A DNA stretch of 64,000 nt, taken from assembly GCA_037132075.1 (NCBI GenBank), contig JBAXPV010000006.1:72724-136723 (forward strand). Reading direction: 5' to 3'. Every line of letters starts with the position of its first letter. The stretch's first letter is position 1. Under the pieces are notes generated by a model. That model saw only the letters and a list, made by a program, of their open reading frames with translations. It was not told the origin of the DNA and searched no databases. The DNA comes from JBAXPV01 sp037132075 (lineage in GTDB: Bacteria > Bacteroidota > Bacteroidia > Bacteroidales > CAIXZF01). This document shows, piece by piece, positions 61,825 to 64,000 of this stretch. The position numbers and the translations under genes were made by a program.

Positions 61825-63663
61825 ATGTGCGGAATTGTTGGTTATCTGGGGTATCGTCAGGCATACCCAATTCTTATTAACGGTCTTCATCGCCTGGAAT
61901 ACAGGGGTTATGACAGCGCCGGTGTTGCCTTGATCAATAGTGATCTCAGGGTATACAAAGCGAAAGGTAAAGTATCGGATCTGGAGATGCATACGCGTGG
62001 ATCGGATGTCCATGGCACCTGCGGAATCGCGCATACACGCTGGGCTACCCATGGGGAACCCAACCAAATCAATGCGCATCCACATTTCTCTCCCAGTGAG
62101 AAACTTGCCATTATCCATAATGGCATCATTGAGAATTATGCACTGCTTAAAGAGGAGCTCATACGACGGGGATATGTATTCCGCAGCTCTACAGATACAG
62201 AGGTCGTCATTCACCTGATTGAAGATATTCAGCTCAATGAAAAGGTATCCCTCGAAGAAGCGGTCAGGATTGCCCTGAACCAGGTGGTTGGAGCCTATGC
62301 CATCGTTGTGATTTCACAGGATGAACCCGGTAAGTTGATTGCAGCCCGTAAAGGGAGTCCGCTTGTTATCGGTATCAGTCCCGGTGAGTTTTATATCGCT
62401 TCTGATGCCACACCCATCGTAGAATACACAAAAAATGTCGTTTACCTGGATGATGAGGAGATTGCCATCCTGGAGCGGGATAAAGAGCTGAGAATCATTA
62501 CGATAAAAAACAAGGCCAAGACACCTTATATCGTCCAGCTTGAGATGAACCTGAGCCAGCTTGAAAAGGGAGGTTACGAGCATTTCATGCTGAAAGAGAT
62601 TTTTGAGCAGCCTCAGTCTATTAAGGACAGCATGCGTGGCAGGCTGAATGCGAATAATGGAATTATTTCACTGGGCGGTATCATCGATTTTGAGACGAAG
62701 CTGGTTAATGCCAAGCGTATCGTCATCATTGCCTGCGGGACAAGCTGGCATGCCGGGCTTGTTGGAGAATACTTGTTTGAAGAATTTGCCAGAATCAATG
62801 TTGAAGTTGAATATGCATCTGAATTCCGTTACCGGAATCCTGTAATTTCTGAAAATGACATTGTCATTGCCATTTCACAGTCAGGGGAGACGGCAGATAC
62901 GCTTGCGGCCATAGCCCTGGCGAAATCAAAGGGAGCCACCATTCTAGGAATCTGCAATGTAGTCGGGTCCTCGATTCCACGCGCCACCCATGGTGGGTCT
63001 TACACCCATGCCGGACCGGAGATTGGTGTTGCTTCCACCAAAGCGTTTACTGCACAGGTAACCATACTCACCCTGATGGCCCTGATGATCGGGCATAAAA
63101 AAGGTACGATTTCAAAGTCGCGTTACCAGATGTTGCTTACTGAACTGGATACCATCCCGGAAAAAATCACCAGGGTATTACAGCTGAATGAGAAAATCCG
63201 CGACCTGGCCTCGTTATTTAAAGATACCCGTAATTTCCTTTACCTCGGACGAGGATACAATTTCCCGGTGGCTCTCGAAGGAGCACTGAAGCTGAAAGAG
63301 ATTTCTTATATTCATGCAGAAGGTTATCCTGCTGCTGAGATGAAACATGGTCCTATTGCCCTGATTGATGCAGAGATGCCTGTTGTGGTTATCGCTACCA
63401 ACAAAGAACTGTATGACAAAGTTTCTTCCAACATCCAGGAGGTAAAAGCCCGGAAAGGAAGGCTGCTGGCCATCGTACTGGAAGGCGACACTGAGATCTC
63501 CAAGGTAGCAGATTACGTTATTGAAGTTCCTGAAACTGAAGAACCCTTGATGCCACTCATCACAACAATTCCACTCCAGTTACTCGCCTACCACATCGCT
63601 GTCATGCGCGGATGTAATGTCGATCAGCCGAGGAATCTGGCGAAGTCGGTGACCGTGGAGTAG
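61825..63663 (+). CDS. glmS: Glutamine-fructose-6-phosphate aminotransferase (isomerising)
   Basis: 612 residues. Cys2 of MCGIVGYLGYRQA is the glutaminase nucleophile; LEYRGYDSAG and HTRWATHGEPN belong to that domain. The two SIS sugar-isomerase domains follow (ACGTSWHAGLVGEYLFEE, ISQSGETADTLAA, YLGRGYNFPVALEGALKLKE) and the chain ends KSVTVE, as in nearly all GlmS. It makes glucosamine-6-phosphate for peptidoglycan and lipopolysaccharide. 6 bases after DUF4270. A recombinase tail is encoded on the other strand across its last 40 bases. Confidence 0.97.
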   Translation: MCGIVGYLGYRQAYPILINGLHRLEYRGYDSAGVALINSDLRVYKAKGKVSDLEMHTRGSDVHGTCGIAHTRWATHGEPNQINAHPHFSPSEKLAIIHNGIIENYALLKEELIRRGYVFRSSTDTEVVIHLIEDIQLNEKVSLEEAVRIALNQVVGAYAIVVISQDEPGKLIAARKGSPLVIGISPGEFYIASDATPIVEYTKNVVYLDDEEIAILERDKELRIITIKNKAKTPYIVQLEMNLSQLEKGGYEHFMLKEIFEQPQSIKDSMRGRLNANNGIISLGGIIDFETKLVNAKRIVIIACGTSWHAGLVGEYLFEEFARINVEVEYASEFRYRNPVISENDIVIAISQSGETADTLAAIALAKSKGATILGICNVVGSSIPRATHGGSYTHAGPEIGVASTKAFTAQVTILTLMALMIGHKKGTISKSRYQMLLTELDTIPEKITRVLQLNEKIRDLASLFKDTRNFLYLGRGYNFPVALEGALKLKEISYIHAEGYPAAEMKHGPIALIDAEMPVVVIATNKELYDKVSSNIQEVKARKGRLLAIVLEGDTEISKVADYVIEVPETEEPLMPLITTIPLQLLAYHIAVMRGCNVDQPRNLAKSVTVE

Positions 63664-64000
63664 TCTGAAAGAGGGGAAAGTTGGTCGGATGTTTTTCGCT
63701 CTGTTGACGGTGATTTCAGCAATATTTTTGAAGTTAATATTGACCCCGTTTCACCAATAATAACTGGTAATCGAAAGTGAATATTCAGCAGGTGGACTTT
63801 TTCAATATTGTCATACCCCACGACGATCTTGTTCAATATTGACTTCAAAAGTTCTTTCTTCTGAATATCATCAATATCCCTTATTTTACCTATAGCATCA
63901 CCGAATTTGGTGATACCATCGAACCACATTTGATCATTTCCAATAAGCATCTTCTGGTTGTTAAAATCTTCTATAGCGAGCTGTATTGACCGATATTGCT
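63624..64000 (-). CDS. C-terminal end of a site-specific (serine-type) recombinase, partial
   Basis: The minus-strand frame is open to the right edge. It encodes a segment (AIEDFNNQKM, FGDAIGKIRDIDD, KKELLKSILNKIVVGYD, NIEKVHLLNIHFRLPV) resembling the coiled-coil and terminal region of large serine recombinases of Bacteroidota mobile elements. The last ~13 codons (YSTVTDFARFLG) are the complement of the glmS 3' end, so the protein's end has been made from the target gene. Catalytic and DNA-binding domains are outside the window. Whether it is functional cannot be told. Confidence 0.6.
   Translation of the reverse strand, partial: QYRSIQLAIEDFNNQKMLIGNDQMWFDGITKFGDAIGKIRDIDDIQKKELLKSILNKIVVGYDNIEKVHLLNIHFRLPVIIGETGSILTSKILLKSPSTERKTSDQLSPLSDYSTVTDFARFLG

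Noticed and set aside
63624..64000. Tn7-type insertion at glmS
   Set aside because: The location fits, but no TnsABCD-like protein or Tn7 end sequence is seen; the visible fragment is of serine-recombinase type.

Overview
The window is from a Bacteroidota genome, probably an environmental, anaerobic or microaerophilic member. Supporting signs are three proteins with type IX secretion (T9SS) type A C-terminal sorting domains or remnants of one, a gliding-motility-type (type B) C-terminal domain, DUF4270 and DUF5916 proteins, an S46 dipeptidyl-peptidase, a TonB-dependent receptor with an N-terminal carboxypeptidase-regulatory-like domain, and repeated TAnnTTTG promoter elements typical of Bacteroidota. 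Genes lie on both strands in short operons. No rRNA, CRISPR array or complete mobile element is visible.

Layout. 1-7 kb: a respiratory cluster with two ferredoxin/NrfD membrane modules, a DUF2339-type membrane protein, a small lipoprotein and a monohaem cytochrome c. 7-9 kb: two tandem paralogous secreted CxxCH proteins on the minus strand. 9-18.4 kb: a TamA/BamA-like outer-membrane lipoprotein, a RecD-like helicase, a very large T9SS-secreted protein and a penicillin-acylase-family hydrolase. 18.4-24.7 kb: a minus-strand phenylalanine/tyrosine catabolic operon (hmgA-hpd-fahA-flavin reductase-phhA). 24.8-26.2 kb: a degenerate M23-like protein and a decayed RelE-type toxin-antitoxin pair. 26.3-34.9 kb: an S46 peptidase with RidA, a DUF5916 protein, the di-iron repair protein Ric, an orphan periplasmic binding protein, tRNA-Val(TAC), a T9SS-domain relic and a flavin reductase-rubredoxin fusion. 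35-44 kb: a DUF255 protein, TonB, M13 peptidase, ClC channel, exonuclease III, OmpA-like lipoprotein and tRNA-Val(CAC). 44-48.4 kb: a DUF3127 OB-fold protein with an SSB-like tail, a His/Cys-containing small protein with a TonB receptor, and a secreted endonuclease/phosphatase-family protein. 48.4-51.8 kb: gatE-gatD, the archaeal-type Glu-tRNA(Gln) amidotransferase. 52-56 kb: a thioesterase, an alpha/beta hydrolase and the yceD-rpmF-plsX-fabH lipid operon. 56-59.5 kb: a 1077-residue redox fusion protein. 59.6-64 kb: a short glycogen synthase-like gene, DUF4270 and glmS, followed by the tail of a site-specific recombinase whose reading frame runs into the glmS 3' end.

The clearest departures from a routine Bacteroidota core are the GatDE pair, the single-chain fusion of four-subunit-type amino-acid dehydrogenase domains, the recombinase abutting glmS, and several unrelated short intergenic repeat arrays (22.3, 32.2, 33.7/43.8, 37.8 and 56.2 kb). 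Everything here was read by eye from sequence: family assignments rest on recognised motifs and gene order, not on database searches.
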